This document shows, piece by piece, positions 52,485 to 60,978 of a stretch of DNA of 64,000 nucleotides. Source of the stretch: JAPYTK01 sp964401935 (GTDB taxonomy: Bacteria; Myxococcota_A; Polyangia; Polyangiales; Polyangiaceae); contig CAYOAL010000035.1 of assembly GCA_964401935.1 (NCBI GenBank), forward strand, positions 1-64,000, read 5' to 3'. Numbering within the stretch: the first letter of the stretch is position 1; the number at the start of each line of letters is the position of its first letter. The notes under the pieces are model-generated. The model had not been told where the DNA came from. It saw only the letters and a list, made by a program, of their open reading frames with translations, and did no database searches. Position numbers and translations under genes: made by a program.

Positions 52485-53078
52485 ATGCATCGGCCAAAAA
52501 CACGTCGTGCCGTACGCTGCGCCCGAGGCCGAGCGCGGCCGAGCTCCGGTGACGGCATTCGCTGGCTCCACGGTGGTCTGTGGTGCGCGGCGGCGGTGTT
52601 CTTCACGCTCGCGCTCTCCTGCGCAGACGACCTCCGCTCGACGAAATGCGACCACGACTTCGACTGCCTCGCCGACCAGATCTGCGTGCAGAGCGGCTTC
52701 GCGGCGAAGTGCGAGCGCGCCGACGTATGCGCGACCGCCGAAGACTGCCCCCCTGGCGAGGAGTGTGTCGCGCGCGACGACAACGTGCCCAATCATCCGC
52801 TCGAATCGAAGGCGCCAGGAAAGGGCCTGTGCGAGTGTCTCTCCCCACCGTGCGGCGTGGGCGGCGCGGGCGGCGCGAGCGGAGGGGGTGCGCCGGGCGG
52901 CGCCGGTGGAGTGGGTGGAGTCGGGGGTGCCGGGGGAGGTGGAGTGGGCGGCGCGGGCGGCGCTGGCCCCGGTGGCGCGGGTGGCGGCGGAGGAGCCGCG
53001 GGCTCGGGTGGCGCCGGAGGAACCGGGGGCTCGGGTGGCGCCGGTGGGGGTGGCGCAGGCGGTGGAGGTGGCACGTGA
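52485..53078 (+). CDS. Lipoprotein with cysteine-rich domain and poly-glycine tail
   Basis: The 197-residue protein starts with a basic N-terminus and a signal peptide (lipobox LSC in FTLALSCADD). A domain with about ten cysteines follows (CDHDFDCLADQICVQSG, CATAEDCPPGEECVAR). The last 75 residues are almost only Gly with Ala, Ser, Val and Pro. Such runs usually join two domains; here the protein simply ends. The stop overlaps the GTG of the next gene. The start could also be ATG 52467. Confidence 0.72.
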   Translation: MHRPKTRRAVRCARGRARPSSGDGIRWLHGGLWCAAAVFFTLALSCADDLRSTKCDHDFDCLADQICVQSGFAAKCERADVCATAEDCPPGEECVARDDNVPNHPLESKAPGKGLCECLSPPCGVGGAGGASGGGAPGGAGGVGGVGGAGGGGVGGAGGAGPGGAGGGGGAAGSGGAGGTGGSGGAGGGGAGGGGGT

Positions 53079-53371
53079 GCATCCCGCCGGTCGTCACCTC
53101 GATCCTCGTCGTGCTCTGCCTGAGCTGCTCACGCTACGACGTGGAGGCGCTCTGCGAGGATCTCGAGGCGGAGTGCAACCTGGGCGTCGACTACGCCGAC
53201 TGCGTCACCGACGGTCGCGCCATGGAGGAGCAGGCCTGTGACGCCGGCTGCGAGGACGAGCTCGACGCCTACCTCGAGTGCCTCGCGATCGGTCCCTGTC
53301 GCTGGGAGACTCGCTGCCAAGCCGACCGAACGCGCCTCATTCGATGCGCGGGCGACTTCCCCTCGCTCTGA
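53075..53371 (+). CDS. Small cysteine-rich lipoprotein
   Basis: A 98-residue protein with a short signal peptide (lipobox CLSC) and eight or more cysteines (CEDLEAECNLGVDYADC, CDAGCEDELDAYLEC). The GTG start overlaps the upstream stop (GTGA) and has GGAGG 5-6 bases before it, inside the poly-glycine coding end of the previous gene. The two proteins are therefore probably made in fixed ratio. Function unknown. Confidence 0.72.
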   Translation: MSIPPVVTSILVVLCLSCSRYDVEALCEDLEAECNLGVDYADCVTDGRAMEEQACDAGCEDELDAYLECLAIGPCRWETRCQADRTRLIRCAGDFPSL

Positions 53372-53390
53372 AGACCGCCTTCGTCGACGA

Positions 53391-53418
53391 CCCCGCGCGA
53401 TGGCCGGACGGCGCGGGG
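53391..53418. terminator. Stem-loop between convergent lipoprotein and OMP genes
   Basis: A perfect 8-bp repeat (ccccgcgc / gcgcgggg) with a 12-base loop fills most of the 48 bp between two convergent stops. It lacks a T-run. Probably a shared terminator. Confidence 0.55.
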
Positions 53419-53419
53419 C

Positions 53420-55423
53420 TCAGAAGCGCGCTTGGGCCGCGGCGCCGAACCCGAGGAAGTCGGGGCTCACGAAGCTCCGGAGGGCCACCGTGCCCTCGTT
53501 GGGGTCACGCTCCACGAACGTGCCGTTGTTGTCGCGGATGTACTGGGCCCACACCACCGCGCTGAGGATCTGGGAGATGTCCCACTTGAGGCTGGCCCGC
53601 ACCTGGACGATGGGCACGCTCTCGCGATCGACGGGGAGGATCGACACGTCGCCCTGCTGCCGGATGACGACCGTGCGGCCGATGGTGTTGTCGGCGGCGT
53701 CCACCGACGTGGTCTTGAAGGTCGCGGGGAACTGCAGACCACCGCCGAGGCTGGGGGTGAGCCGTGGGCCGGAGAAGAAGTAGGCCACGCCGGCGGCCAC
53801 GAAGAACTCGTCGCCCACCTCCACCGAGTCGTCGGTGGGGAGGCTCTCGAAGGGCACGAAGCTCGGGACGTTACGCAACACGTACGGCAGATCGCGATAG
53901 ATGCCGGTGAGCGACGCGCTGAAGTCGCCGGGCTCGAGCACCACCTGCAACGCGGCGGCCCGCGCCTGTTGGAGCTTGGTCTGGCCTGGGACGTCGAAGT
54001 CTTTCAAGTTCTGCCAGAGGTTGGTGAACTCCGCCGACACGTTCCAACCGAAATCGCGATCCGCCTTGTCCCGGCCCGGCGCGAGGAGCCGATCCTGGGC
54101 CATCGGGTCGTTGCGGTAGAGCGCGAAGTCGATCGACTGGCTGCTCTTGCTGTCCTTGTCGTGCACCGACGCCCGGGCCGACACGCCGAAGGTGAAGACG
54201 TCCTCGCCGAGCACGTCGGGGAGGTCGAACTTGCCTTGCTGGAAGTAGCCGCCGCCCACGTCGATGTTGGCATACTCGGTGATGTTGGCGCCGGCGCCGA
54301 AGAGCCCGCCGTAGTTGGTCTCCCCGACCCGGATCACCTCCACCTCGCTGGTGCCTGGGGTGAGGATCTCCTCCACCTGCACAATCTGTGCGGTTTTCAT
54401 AGCGCCGTAGGCGTAGAAGATCGGATGCTGAAACTGCAGCTTGAACCCCGGCGAGCTCCCCTGGATCCGAGGGAAGATCGACTGGTTGATGAACGGGTTC
54501 GTGCCACCCCACGAGATGTCGTAGAGCCAGCCCAGACGCACACGGTCGGTGTCGATGGGGAACATCGTCAGCCCGAGCCCGAAGTCCTGCTTCGAGGTGT
54601 CGTCGTCGAAGTGATAGAAGAGCCGGAGAAACGAACCGGAGTCGTAGATCGAGGAGTTGAGGTTGCCCGCTCCCGACGCGAGGTTGCCGAGATCGAAGCG
54701 CATCACCAGCGACGCCTCGGTGTCGAGGTTGTCGATGAACCCTGGCATCTTGCTGTAGAGCACCAGGTGCGTGAGGTTCTCGCGGCCGGCGAAGCGGGAG
54801 TTGAGGTTGTCGAAGAACAGCCGGTAGCGCCGGCGGTCGCCGAACGACGCGTTGGGAGACAGCGGCACCGTCTCGCCCGTCGCGTGCAGCACGTCATCGT
54901 CACCGAACGAGAAGGTGAGCCGGGTGTCGATGAAGTCGCTGAACTTTGGCGTGGTGGTGGCGGCCGGCGCCGCCGGCTCCGCGGGCTCCGGCGCCTTGGG
55001 CTCCTCGCCCTCTTCCGGCTTCGGCTCGGGCTTGTCGAGCTCCTCGCGGAGGGCCTTGGCGCGGCGCTGGGCCTCTTGGGCCCGAACCCCGCCCTCGGCC
55101 GCGACCGCGTCGTACACGTCCGCCGCCTCGTTCAGCTTGCCGTCCCGCTCGAGACACTGCGCGAGCTCGAAGCGCACGTCCTCGTTGGGGTCGAGCCGCA
55201 CGCTGCGGGAGAACAGGTTGCACGCGCGCTGCACTTGGCCCTTGGAGAGCGCCTCACGCGCCTGTTCGGCTAGCCTCTCCGACTCGGGGGCCGAGGGCTC
55301 GGGGTCTTCCACCGGGTCGTCGTCGTCATCGGGCTCGGGCTGGGCCCAGGCCAAACCGGGAGTGACGGCGACGAGCAGCGCGCCGAGCGAGAGAAGGCGC
55401 CGATGGGGGTTCGGTGATCTCAT
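53420..55423 (-). CDS. Outer-membrane beta-barrel protein with N-terminal TPR domain
   Basis: The 667-residue protein has a signal peptide (cleavage near AWAQ), an acidic stretch, two TPR-like repeats (residues about 50-115; ACNLFSRSVRLDPNEDVRFE and LAQCLERDGKLNEAADVY), a Pro/Glu/Ala linker and then a large domain of about 500 residues made of amphipathic strands, ending FGAAAQARF with a C-terminal Phe. The TPR part is probably periplasmic, the barrel in the outer membrane. The substrate or partner is unknown. It follows the 520-residue lipoprotein gene after 92 bp. Confidence 0.82.
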   Translation of the reverse strand: MRSPNPHRRLLSLGALLVAVTPGLAWAQPEPDDDDDPVEDPEPSAPESERLAEQAREALSKGQVQRACNLFSRSVRLDPNEDVRFELAQCLERDGKLNEAADVYDAVAAEGGVRAQEAQRRAKALREELDKPEPKPEEGEEPKAPEPAEPAAPAATTTPKFSDFIDTRLTFSFGDDDVLHATGETVPLSPNASFGDRRRYRLFFDNLNSRFAGRENLTHLVLYSKMPGFIDNLDTEASLVMRFDLGNLASGAGNLNSSIYDSGSFLRLFYHFDDDTSKQDFGLGLTMFPIDTDRVRLGWLYDISWGGTNPFINQSIFPRIQGSSPGFKLQFQHPIFYAYGAMKTAQIVQVEEILTPGTSEVEVIRVGETNYGGLFGAGANITEYANIDVGGGYFQQGKFDLPDVLGEDVFTFGVSARASVHDKDSKSSQSIDFALYRNDPMAQDRLLAPGRDKADRDFGWNVSAEFTNLWQNLKDFDVPGQTKLQQARAAALQVVLEPGDFSASLTGIYRDLPYVLRNVPSFVPFESLPTDDSVEVGDEFFVAAGVAYFFSGPRLTPSLGGGLQFPATFKTTSVDAADNTIGRTVVIRQQGDVSILPVDRESVPIVQVRASLKWDISQILSAVVWAQYIRDNNGTFVERDPNEGTVALRSFVSPDFLGFGAAAQARF

Positions 55424-55515
55424 GGTGACGTTGTCGGTTGTGTCTGTGCGTTGGGTCGTCGTGGCGCCGAATCGGCTCGCCCACGAGCGAGTGGTGTTCG
55501 AGGTCTCGGACGCGC

Positions 55516-57078
55516 TCAGTTCGTCGCCGCGTCGTTGTCGTCCTCATTGGCCGGGGTGATGCACGCGGCCGAGCTCGGCAGCGGCGCCGACTGACAGATG
55601 TCATCGAAACCGCACACCAAGTCCTCCGCGCATCGCGTCTCTACCGTCCAGTTGAGGCGGCCACCGGAGAAGTTGCGGAGCGTGCCGGTGACGGCGGCGA
55701 GGGTGCGACCGCGGTGCTTCACCGGATCGAAGCCCTGGGCGGTGCCGGTGTTCACCTGGAGCATCACCGAGCCCCGCGCCACCTTGTAGTTGCCGCGCGA
55801 CTCGTAGCCTAGCCACTCGCTGCACTCGGGGCTCGCAGAGCACTGGTTCGCGCAGGCCGCCTCGATGTCGTCGAAGAAGTCGACGGTCCCGTCGTTGTTG
55901 ATGTCGCAGTTGCTCGCGTTCGAGCTGAACACGAACATGCCCTCCCCCACCTGGTCGGGGAGGTTGGGCCCGAGGTTCGGGGCGATGCGCACCTGCTCGA
56001 CCCGAACAAGACCGCTCTCGAGCTTCTCCATCTCGACGTTGCTGATGAGGATGTCGTTCTCGAGCAGGACGGGCTCGGGCACGCGGCACGCCTGGCACAC
56101 CCCGGTGGTGGAGAAACCCAGCCGCTCACAAAACTCCCCCTCGTTGCAGTCGCGATCGCGCGCGCAGCTCTTGGTCGCCTTCGAGTCGACGAGCCCCACC
56201 TCGTAGGAGGGGAAGGTGATCTCGGTGAAGCCGAAAAACTCGACGGCGGTGCCGCTCAGCGCCGTCAGCCGGTTGCACACGCGCATGCCCGGGGGTGGGT
56301 TGAAGTTGAACGCGTAGATGTGGTTGTAGCCGCTGTCCTGGTCGTTGAGATCGGTGACGTAGAAGCCGTCCGACGACACCCGCACCACCACCAGATCGGC
56401 GGGACTCCGCGCCGCGACGTCCACGGCCACCCGTGGGTAGGGCGTCTCCGAGCCGCGACCCTGCACGTCGGCGATGGTGGGGAGCGCGTAGTGCACCACC
56501 TGCGACACCCCCACCACCAGCGAGCCGTTCTCCTCGTCGTCGTCGTCGGCGAAGGCGCAGCCAGGATCGTTGGGGAAGTCGACGAGCACGTCGCCGTCGT
56601 CGTCCTTGCCGTTGGAGCAGGCCGGCGTCTCGCCCACCGCGGCCGGCGTGTAGCCGATGTCTTGCACCCAGAGCCGCGTCGGCCCGAACATCGCGGTGGT
56701 CACAGCGACCCCTTCGGCGCGGCCGCCGCTGAAGCGGAGGTTGCGACCGATCGCGCCGTCCCCTTCGAGCAACCGCACCGCCCCCGGCTCCAGCGACACC
56801 CGCGCCACCCCGTCGAAGTTGGTGTTCACCTCTCCATCGGGGCCGATCACCTCGGCGGTGAAGTCCCAGCGCTCGTCGACGTTGCCGAGGTTGGGGGGGA
56901 GCGGCGCGTCCGAAGTGGGCACCTCGCCCCCGTCGACGGCGAGGACCGTCACGCGGATGTAGCCGAGCGACTCGACGCCGCCTTGCGTGGTGCAGCCCGA
57001 CGCGCCGAGCACGAGGCAGACCACGCCGGCCAGCGCGCCACGCCGAGAGAACGCGGTCCGAGCGGAGAGCCCGCTCAC
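55516..57078 (-). CDS. Large lipoprotein of unknown function
   Basis: The 520-residue protein has a lipoprotein signal (lipobox GASGC). It begins with an Ig-like beta domain (YIRVTVLAVDGGEVPTSDA). Next comes an Asp-rich calcium-binding-like stretch (CSNGKDDDGDVLVDFPNDPG, an anchor motif common in myxobacterial surface proteins), then a cysteine module (CARDRDCNEGEFCERLG) and an OB-like region near the end. The GTG start overlaps the stop of the 5'-nucleotidase-like gene (GTGA). The two are probably exported together; function unknown. Confidence 0.78.
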   Translation of the reverse strand: MSGLSARTAFSRRGALAGVVCLVLGASGCTTQGGVESLGYIRVTVLAVDGGEVPTSDAPLPPNLGNVDERWDFTAEVIGPDGEVNTNFDGVARVSLEPGAVRLLEGDGAIGRNLRFSGGRAEGVAVTTAMFGPTRLWVQDIGYTPAAVGETPACSNGKDDDGDVLVDFPNDPGCAFADDDDEENGSLVVGVSQVVHYALPTIADVQGRGSETPYPRVAVDVAARSPADLVVVRVSSDGFYVTDLNDQDSGYNHIYAFNFNPPPGMRVCNRLTALSGTAVEFFGFTEITFPSYEVGLVDSKATKSCARDRDCNEGEFCERLGFSTTGVCQACRVPEPVLLENDILISNVEMEKLESGLVRVEQVRIAPNLGPNLPDQVGEGMFVFSSNASNCDINNDGTVDFFDDIEAACANQCSASPECSEWLGYESRGNYKVARGSVMLQVNTGTAQGFDPVKHRGRTLAAVTGTLRNFSGGRLNWTVETRCAEDLVCGFDDICQSAPLPSSAACITPANEDDNDAATN

Positions 57079-59345
57079 TTGCCCACCATCCTCACGCGGC
57101 CATCTTCCGCGTTGCCGAGGGTGGAGTCGATGCACGCCAGGAACTTGCACTGCTCGCCCCCCGTCGCGCAGGGCGACAGCGCCGTGAGGCACTCGTCCCG
57201 GCCCGCCTCGGTGGGGTTACGCTCACAGATATTGCGCTGGTACTCGGCCACGTCATCACGACAGCGCGCGAGCACGCAGGCCCCGTCGCCTGGCGCGGGG
57301 TCGCCGCTCGACAGGCTGCAGCCCTGCTCCGGATCCGACGCGCAGATGTCTCCCTCGATCACCGACTCCGGGCACGCACACACGTAGTTGCCCCCCAGCT
57401 TCGCCTGACAGTCGGCGTCGATCTGGCACGGCTCGAGCTCGCCCTCGTCGTTCGAACCGCACGGCCGCCCACCGCGGATGAAGTCGATCAGCGCGTCGCG
57501 CTGCTGGATCCGGGTGTCGAACTGGGTCGTGTTGCGCTGCAGCACGCGGAAGCCGCTGCCCCCACCGGCGAGGTAGTTCGAGGTGGCGAGCTCGTAGCTG
57601 GCTACCGGATCGATGGGCTGCCAGCAGCGCTGGGAGTTGGAGTCGCAGCTCCCGAGCAGCGCTCCCGGGCACTCCTCGTCCGAGCTGCAGGCGATCTTGG
57701 GCTGGACGGCCCCGATGAAGATGTTGCGCACCACGCCCGGGTTCTGCCCGGCCGCCTCCGCCTCCACGCAGTCGATCACCACGCGGGCTCCCGCGATCTG
57801 CACCTGCGACGTGCAGCCCCGTCCCGCCGAGCGCCGCGCCACGAAGTTGAACAGCTCGGTCACCTCGAAGCCCGACAGCTGCATCTTCGCGATGCTGTTG
57901 TCGAACGGGAAGATGTTGAACATCTGCTCCACGTCCACCGCCCCGGGCACGATGTCGGCGCGGATGCCGGTGGTGTTGGTCAGCGAAAAATCGGTCTGCA
58001 CGCCGAGGCGCAGCCACATCGCGGTGGAGATCAGGTTGCCGAGCGCCGAGTCGCCCCCCGTCGCCGAGAAACGCCGCGAGCCGCTCGGCGCGTAGCCCAC
58101 CAAGAGATCCAGATCGGTGAGCAGATCCAGGCCCTGCGCGAAGGGCGCGAGCGTCGCTCGCACGACCGGATCCTCGGGCACGTTGGCGTTCACCGGGAAG
58201 AGCCGATAGTCGTAGCTCAACACCTCGAAGCCGTTGACCTCGCTGTGGCGGTATCCGTCGACGCCGGCGAAGTCGGCGGCGTCGTTCGACACCACCAGAT
58301 CGAGACGCCCCACGAACTTGGCGAAGGCCCCGCTGTGCGCGAGCACCACCTCCCGGGGGACGCAGTGGCGGCGCTGTCGCTGCGACGGCTCCCGCGGATC
58401 CTGACCGTCGCCGGTGACCAGCTCCACGTAGTGACAGCTGTCGCGGATGCAGTTGTCGGCGGCCAGGTCGTCGGCGTTGTCGGCACGGCAAGCCGAAGCG
58501 CACTCCTGATCGACGGACGCGCAGTCGCGCACTCTCTTCGGCGGCTGCAACACGATGTGGTTATGACCGCCGAGCACGATGTCGATGCCCTCGGTGTCCT
58601 GGATCATCCGCTGATCCACATCCAAGCCGAGGTGGGTGACGAACACGATCAGGTCGGAGATGGGGCGCAGCAGATCGACGTAGAACTGCGCCACCTCGCG
58701 GGTGTTCATCGGGAGCACGCCGAGGCGGTTGGGCTGGTCGTAGATCGACGTGAGGCTCGAGAGGTTGCCCATCCCGATGACGCTCACGCGGAGCCCATCG
58801 AGATCGAAAATCTGGAAGGGCTGGATCATCGCTCCGAGCGGTGAGGCGCCGGGCTGCGCCGGATCCTCGAGCTTGTAGTTCGCGACGAGCACCGAGTAGT
58901 TGGCCCACTGCTGCAGCTGCCGTCCGAGGTTGAGCGCGCCGTGATCGAACTCGTGGTTGGCCACGATCATCGCGTCGGCGCCCATCGCGCTCAACGCGCG
59001 GATCTCGGCCTCGCCCGAGAAGAAGTTGAACACCGGCGCGCCTTGAAAGCAGTCGCCCCCGTCGAGGTGGAGCACCCGCTCCGAGCGGGCACGCTCACGG
59101 CCGATGATGTGGGAGATCCTCGCCGCACCGCCGACGTTCGCGATGTTGTTCACCTCTCCGAGGCCGAGCGACGCGTCGATCTGGCCGAGCTGGAGGTTGT
59201 AGGGGAAGAGCCGCGAGTGGAGGTCAGACGTGTGAAGGAACGTCACCCTCACCTGCCCCCGCAGTGGCTGAGGCTCGGACGCCGGGTCACAGCCGAGACC
59301 GAGCGCGACGAGGCAGAGGAGGAAAGGCAGCGGAGAGAGGCGCAT
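57075..59345 (-). CDS. 5'-nucleotidase/UshA-like lipoprotein phosphoesterase
   Basis: The 756-residue protein has a lipoprotein signal (lipobox GLGC). The metallophosphoesterase domain has TSDLHSR, DGGDCFQG, NHEFDHG, FVTHLG and GGHNH, the complete two-metal set. The C-terminal 5'-nucleotidase domain has TNTTGIRADIV and NIFPFDNSIAKMQLSG. A cysteine-rich tail of about 130 residues follows (CQIDADCQAKLGG, CACPESV), which the enterobacterial enzyme lacks. A cysteine-containing insertion (about residues 280-330) interrupts the region after GGHNH. It probably releases phosphate from nucleotides outside the cell. Confidence 0.9.
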   Translation of the reverse strand: MRLSPLPFLLCLVALGLGCDPASEPQPLRGQVRVTFLHTSDLHSRLFPYNLQLGQIDASLGLGEVNNIANVGGAARISHIIGRERARSERVLHLDGGDCFQGAPVFNFFSGEAEIRALSAMGADAMIVANHEFDHGALNLGRQLQQWANYSVLVANYKLEDPAQPGASPLGAMIQPFQIFDLDGLRVSVIGMGNLSSLTSIYDQPNRLGVLPMNTREVAQFYVDLLRPISDLIVFVTHLGLDVDQRMIQDTEGIDIVLGGHNHIVLQPPKRVRDCASVDQECASACRADNADDLAADNCIRDSCHYVELVTGDGQDPREPSQRQRRHCVPREVVLAHSGAFAKFVGRLDLVVSNDAADFAGVDGYRHSEVNGFEVLSYDYRLFPVNANVPEDPVVRATLAPFAQGLDLLTDLDLLVGYAPSGSRRFSATGGDSALGNLISTAMWLRLGVQTDFSLTNTTGIRADIVPGAVDVEQMFNIFPFDNSIAKMQLSGFEVTELFNFVARRSAGRGCTSQVQIAGARVVIDCVEAEAAGQNPGVVRNIFIGAVQPKIACSSDEECPGALLGSCDSNSQRCWQPIDPVASYELATSNYLAGGGSGFRVLQRNTTQFDTRIQQRDALIDFIRGGRPCGSNDEGELEPCQIDADCQAKLGGNYVCACPESVIEGDICASDPEQGCSLSSGDPAPGDGACVLARCRDDVAEYQRNICERNPTEAGRDECLTALSPCATGGEQCKFLACIDSTLGNAEDGRVRMVGK

Positions 59346-59489
59346 GCTCGTCGCTCAAGCTAAGGTGACGCGGCGAGTCGCCTCAAGAGAAAACTGCCTG
59401 TCATTCTCGTGTCGAGGTGCTTCTCGGCCCTCGCTCCCCAAATGTCACCGTGGCAACACACTTCTCCGCATGGGCCGGGGAATGGAACA
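59346..59489. other. Divergent promoter region
   Basis: 144 bp between the divergent 5'-nucleotidase-like and DUF2169 genes. It is a little less GC-rich (agagaaaactgcctgtcatt) and must hold promoters for both directions, but no clear boxes are visible. Confidence 0.4.
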
Positions 59490-60800
59490 ATGGCGGGGAT
59501 GAACCACGACGACGTCGCCACGGGCGCCGGCGGGACGGCCCCCCCCCTCTCCGTAGGGGCCATCGGCGACGTGGTCACCGGGTGCCTCTTGTGGCGCTAC
59601 GCCGGTCAGCTCCACCTGTGCATCTCCGTGCGCGCCCGCTACGAGCTGGTGAGCGACGGCGTGGCGCGTCGGAGCGCGGCCCGCGGCGTCCCTGGCCTCG
59701 CCGCCGCCGACGACGCCGTCCCCTATCGGCAGGGCTGCGACGTGTGGATGGTGGGCCACTGCAACGCCACCCCCCTCACGCCAGACGCCCCGCTCACCAC
59801 CCGCCTCACGCTCTTCGGCGACCGCGAGCGGCTGCTCGAGCGCCAGCACCGCCTCATGCACGGGAGCGACGTGGGCGTGGCCGGCTACGGCCCACGCCGC
59901 ACCGGCGGGTGGCTCGCCGACCTCACCCGCGATGGGGTCGTCGAGATCCCCCAGAACTTCGACTGGACCCAGCTGCACGCGGCCCCCGTCAGTCAGCGCA
60001 CGCGCCACCTCGAGGGCAACGAGCTGCTCGTCCTCGAGGGCCTCCTCGAGCAACGCGGTGCCATGCGCTGCCGCATCCCCGCCGCCCGCGGTCTGGTGCG
60101 GGTGTGGGCCCGGGGTGCCCAGGCCTCCGATCCGAGCTACGCGATCCACGTCGTGGCCGACACCCTCGCCATCGACACCGACGCGGCCGCCCTCACCGCC
60201 GTGTGGCGGGGCAGCTTCCCCATCGAGGACGTGAGCGTCGCGAGCGGCATCATCGCCTGCGCTGGCGTCGAGGAGGGGGAGCCCATCGACTGGGAAGAGG
60301 GCTGGGTGATCGCCAACACCGCCGCCCTCATGGGCGCGGACGCTCGCATCACCGGGAGCACGCTCGAGCTCTCGCACGGCCCACACGGGCACGGCGGCGC
60401 CTCCCCGCTGCCCTTCTCCGTGGATCGTCCGCCCCTCCGCCCCGCCCCCATCGAGGGGGCGCCGTGGTCGGAGCGCAGCCCAGCCGCGGGGGCGGGGGGC
60501 AGAACGCCCGGCGAGGACGACCCCGCCCCGCGACCCCTCCCGGCCCGCCGCGAGCGCGCCCTCACGCTCGACCTCGACACCGCCGCCCGCGTCCAGCACC
60601 CGGCGCTGCCGTTCAGCGCTCCGGCGGGGGAAGCGACCACCGGCGCCCCGCCTCCCAGCGAGACCAACCCGCTGCTCGATCTCGCGACGGTCGACCTCGA
60701 GACCGTGGACACCCCTCCCCGAGAGGAAGACGTGAGCGCGACGCCCTTCGAGACGAGCGAAACGACCGCGCGGCCCGACGGCGAGCCCGACGAGCGCTGA
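59490..60800 (+). CDS. DUF2169-domain protein
   Basis: The 436-residue protein has the DUF2169 layout in residues about 20-290: CDVWMVGHCNATPL, GYGPRRTGGWLADLTRDGVV, IPQNFDWTQLHAAPVSQRTR, LEGNELLVLEGL and IDTDAAALTAVWRGSFP. DUF2169 proteins accompany type VI secretion effectors and their adaptors. The last 150 residues are Pro/Glu/Thr-rich and disordered. No type VI secretion gene is nearby, so it looks like an orphan. The start could be ATG 59490 or 59499. Confidence 0.82.
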   Translation: MAGMNHDDVATGAGGTAPPLSVGAIGDVVTGCLLWRYAGQLHLCISVRARYELVSDGVARRSAARGVPGLAAADDAVPYRQGCDVWMVGHCNATPLTPDAPLTTRLTLFGDRERLLERQHRLMHGSDVGVAGYGPRRTGGWLADLTRDGVVEIPQNFDWTQLHAAPVSQRTRHLEGNELLVLEGLLEQRGAMRCRIPAARGLVRVWARGAQASDPSYAIHVVADTLAIDTDAAALTAVWRGSFPIEDVSVASGIIACAGVEEGEPIDWEEGWVIANTAALMGADARITGSTLELSHGPHGHGGASPLPFSVDRPPLRPAPIEGAPWSERSPAAGAGGRTPGEDDPAPRPLPARRERALTLDLDTAARVQHPALPFSAPAGEATTGAPPPSETNPLLDLATVDLETVDTPPREEDVSATPFETSETTARPDGEPDER

Positions 60801-60978
60801 AGATCGACGGGAGGGGCGACCCACCGACCCACGAGAGAGGCGACCTACAGCGGAGACGAGGTGGCGAGGGGTGCGACCCTTCCGAGCGCAGGCCCCCCTC
60901 GACGGCCCGCACCCGCGGGATCCCTGGTAGGCTCGGCTGCGGGATGTGACGCGGGCCGGGGCGTCGTTGGGAGGTGCG

